From the NCBI GenBank assembly GCA_002383425.1, contig DFYV01000097.1:1-7124 (forward strand): DNA of 7,124 nt, read 5' to 3'. Below are positions 5,373 to 7,124 of the stretch, piece after piece; the stretch's first letter is position 1; each line of letters starts with the position of its first letter. This DNA is from Bacteroidales bacterium UBA4073 (lineage in GTDB: Bacteria; Bacteroidota; Bacteroidia; Bacteroidales; Tenuifilaceae). The notes beneath the pieces were generated by a model. That model worked only from the letters and a program-made list of their open reading frames with translations. It did not search any database and was not told the origin of the DNA. A program made the translations under genes and the position numbers.

Positions 5373-6968
5373 ATGAAAAAACTTTTTATAGTAATCACAA
5401 TTGTTTTTGGTCAGCTTATGGTTTTAGCGCAAACTGATAGCGTTGTAAACCGAATTATTTCCCTTGGCCAAACCGACAATCAAACAATGGTACTGCTCGA
5501 TGAGCTTTGCAACGGCATAGGGGGCCGGCTTATAGGTTCAAATGCTTACGACAATGCTGTGAAGTGGGCTGCTTCAAAGTTTGAAGAGTGGGGTATGGAT
5601 GTGCGCATTGAGGAGGTTGGAGTGTTACCCGTTGGATTTAACCGTGGTCCTTGGTTCGGCCGCATGCTTTCACACAACGGCGAAATACTCCATTTTGCTA
5701 CACCATCTTACACTGTTGGAACCAAAGGGGTTCAGCGTGGCCATGTGCTGGTTGAACCCAAATCGAAAAGGGAGTTCGATAGGATGAAGGGAAAACTCAA
5801 AGGGGCTTGGGTACTCATAGGTGGTCAAAATGATGGTTGGCCAATCGACTGGTCGGCCGAAGGCGATGCCCATAGGACAGAAATTATTGCCAGGAACGAC
5901 TCTATCGAAGCTAAAAACGACTCCATCCGTAGGTTAAACTGGCAAAACCGCAATCGTAAAGAACTTCAAAAGGATCTTATACCTATGATAGAGGAACCTG
6001 CACTCTTTTACCGTGAAATGGTGGAAGCGGGCATTCTGGGTATTATACAATCGTCAAAACTACCCATCCGTGCTTTGTACGATCGAAAGAATATTGAGAA
6101 GATGAGCTGGGATAACCTTCCCAAAGTACCCGATATCAAACTTGATGAACATCAGTATGCAGCTATCAGGAAGATGGTTGAGGAGAGGCAGTATGTGATG
6201 CTTGAGTTCGACATACGAAACCATTTTAGGCCTGGGCCTGTGCCTTACCATAACGTGTTTGGTATTATTAAGGGAACCGAAAAGCCTGATGAGCTGGTTA
6301 TTGTTGGTGGCCATCTCGATGCTTTTGATGTGGCTACCGGAGCATCCGATAATGCCTCGGGCGTTGTGCCTGCCATGGAAGCCGCAAGGCTAATCATGAA
6401 AGCGGGTGGTAAACCCAGACGCACTATCGTTGTTGCCTTATGGACAGGCGAGGAATTTGGGCTACTGGGTTCAACTGCGTGGGTGCAAAAGTATCAATCG
6501 TTGCTGCCCAAGGTCTCGGCCATGTTTAATCGCGATGGGGGCCCTACCGTGCCAGTAAATATCTCCGTTCCCAAGGCGATGATCAATGACTTTAATACTA
6601 TATGCCAGCCTCTGGCCAACGCCAACCCCAAGTATCCGTTTAAGGTTATTGAAGTTACACCAGGTCCTAGACCTAAGCATGCCGGGGGAACCGATTCATC
6701 TCCTTTTCAGATGGCAGGTGTACCCGCCTTTAATTTTGGTACTTCCGATGTTGATGGGGTGGATTTCAGCTATGGCGAGATATGGCATACCGAGCGTGAT
6801 ACCTACGAGAAATGCCCTGCCGATTACATGAACCACGCTTCGGTGGTAAATGCCGTGGTGGTTTACGGGGTGGCAAACCTGCCACACCTCCTCTCGCGCG
6901 AAGGTCTATTTGCCCCCGATGAGCCTGTTCAAACATCAACAAAAACAAAAAAGATAAAAGGGAAATAG
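5373..6968 (+). CDS. Secreted M28-family zinc metallopeptidase (carboxypeptidase Q/aminopeptidase-like)
   Basis: This is a two-zinc exopeptidase of family M28, probably trimming amino acids or dipeptides from peptides outside the cytoplasm. I chose the ATG at 5373, 36 bp inside the longest frame, because it begins a clean signal peptide, MKKLFIVITIVFGQLMVLA, cleaved before QTDS. The protein has 531 residues. An N-terminal segment (20-110) precedes a region of about 110-290 that resembles a PA-type insertion. The catalytic domain follows: His314 and Asp316 in GGHLDAF, Asp326 in ASDNASG, Glu360-Glu361 in WTGEEFGLLGS, Asp388 in NRDGG and His472 in IWHTERD. All expected metal and catalytic residues are present. 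A charged helical stretch (about 164-205) holds two NDSI motifs seven residues apart. The C-terminus is lysine-rich. Exact substrate unknown; carboxypeptidase Q-like dipeptidase is the nearest guess. No T9SS sorting domain, so it is probably periplasmic. Confidence 0.93.
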   Translation: MKKLFIVITIVFGQLMVLAQTDSVVNRIISLGQTDNQTMVLLDELCNGIGGRLIGSNAYDNAVKWAASKFEEWGMDVRIEEVGVLPVGFNRGPWFGRMLSHNGEILHFATPSYTVGTKGVQRGHVLVEPKSKREFDRMKGKLKGAWVLIGGQNDGWPIDWSAEGDAHRTEIIARNDSIEAKNDSIRRLNWQNRNRKELQKDLIPMIEEPALFYREMVEAGILGIIQSSKLPIRALYDRKNIEKMSWDNLPKVPDIKLDEHQYAAIRKMVEERQYVMLEFDIRNHFRPGPVPYHNVFGIIKGTEKPDELVIVGGHLDAFDVATGASDNASGVVPAMEAARLIMKAGGKPRRTIVVALWTGEEFGLLGSTAWVQKYQSLLPKVSAMFNRDGGPTVPVNISVPKAMINDFNTICQPLANANPKYPFKVIEVTPGPRPKHAGGTDSSPFQMAGVPAFNFGTSDVDGVDFSYGEIWHTERDTYEKCPADYMNHASVVNAVVVYGVANLPHLLSREGLFAPDEPVQTSTKTKKIKGK

Positions 6969-7124
6969 ATTGGTGTAACGGTTTTGTAACTAATCAGTAT
7001 TAACAAACATAACTACTCACCGCAAAGACGTAATGGCGCAAAGGTTTTAAATTCAGACCTCCTGACCTATAGTTAAAATCAATATTTTACAAAGATTTCA
7101 TCGTAAAATAAATTGACGCATTTT
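6969..7124. other. Non-coding tail after the peptidase gene
   Basis: I see no gene start and no strong GC-rich terminator. Three 8-bp units stand at 7021-7044: CGCAAAGA, CGTAATGG, CGCAAAGG. A weak AT-only inverted repeat, TAAAAT (7074-7079) and ATTTTA (7084-7089) with a 4-nt loop, is the only hairpin and is too weak to call a terminator. The window ends before any further gene is visible. Confidence 0.6.
7021..7044. repeat. Three 8-bp units of CGCAAAGR type
   Basis: CGCAAAGA (7021-7028), CGTAATGG (7029-7036, degenerate) and CGCAAAGG (7037-7044) lie end to end, preceded by CACC. Phrases of the CACCGCAAAGACGCAAAG type are, from memory, scattered in intergenic regions of Bacteroidota; this appears to be a decayed short copy. 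Its period is 8 bp and not 7, so it belongs to a different repeat family from the clusters around tonB. Confidence 0.55.

Noticed and set aside
7074..7089. Terminator for the M28 peptidase gene
   Set aside because: The stem is six A-T pairs with no T tract; far too weak to call.

Overview
The window looks like a chromosomal segment of a Bacteroidota bacterium (Bacteroidales-like; the genus cannot be told). Four things point there. The TonB protein starts with the MELKKNPKADL...FEIG leader typical of that phylum. Exact copies of the Bacteroidota -7 promoter element TAnnTTTG lie upstream of the tRNA, tonB and hflX. None of the starts has a clear Shine-Dalgarno sequence. The left-edge gene encodes a multidomain secreted protein of the kind exported by this phylum.

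Layout, left to right. (1) 1-1387, minus strand: the N-terminal 462 residues of a large secreted surface protein that runs off the left edge. (2) 1461-2453, plus: asd, aspartate-semialdehyde dehydrogenase, divergent from (1) across a 73-bp AT-rich gap. (3) 2434-3651, minus: hflX, a ribosome-associated GTPase whose 3' end overlaps that of asd by 20 bp. (4) 3652-4102: a 451-bp gap with a terminator-like leader hairpin, a -7 promoter element, short 7-bp repeats, a 28-bp palindrome, a 20-unit heptamer array and the tonB terminator. (5) 4103-4789, minus: a TonB-family energy transducer. (6) 4969-5042, plus: tRNA-Ala(GGC) with a good promoter and a strong terminator. (7) 5080-5302: a second, larger heptamer-repeat cluster. 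(8) 5373-6968, plus: a secreted M28-family zinc metallopeptidase. (9) 6969-7124: a short tail with a small 8-bp-unit repeat.

The genes are ordinary, appear to be single transcription units and do not form an evident pathway: asd is amino-acid biosynthesis, hflX ribosome rescue, tonB energises outer-membrane transport, and the peptidase and the left-edge protein are exported. No defence system, mobile element or CRISPR array was seen.

The part least explained by standard annotation is the intergenic DNA on both sides of tonB-tRNA-Ala. It is built almost entirely of 7-bp units (GTTGATG, GTTGTTC, DTTMACG, AATTCGT, AATCTGA/AATTTTG types) that keep a strict 7-bp period while the unit sequence changes. 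One 44-bp composite is shared between the two clusters at 39 of 44 positions. This resembles the heptanucleotide STRR repeats of cyanobacteria in form. Its function is unknown.
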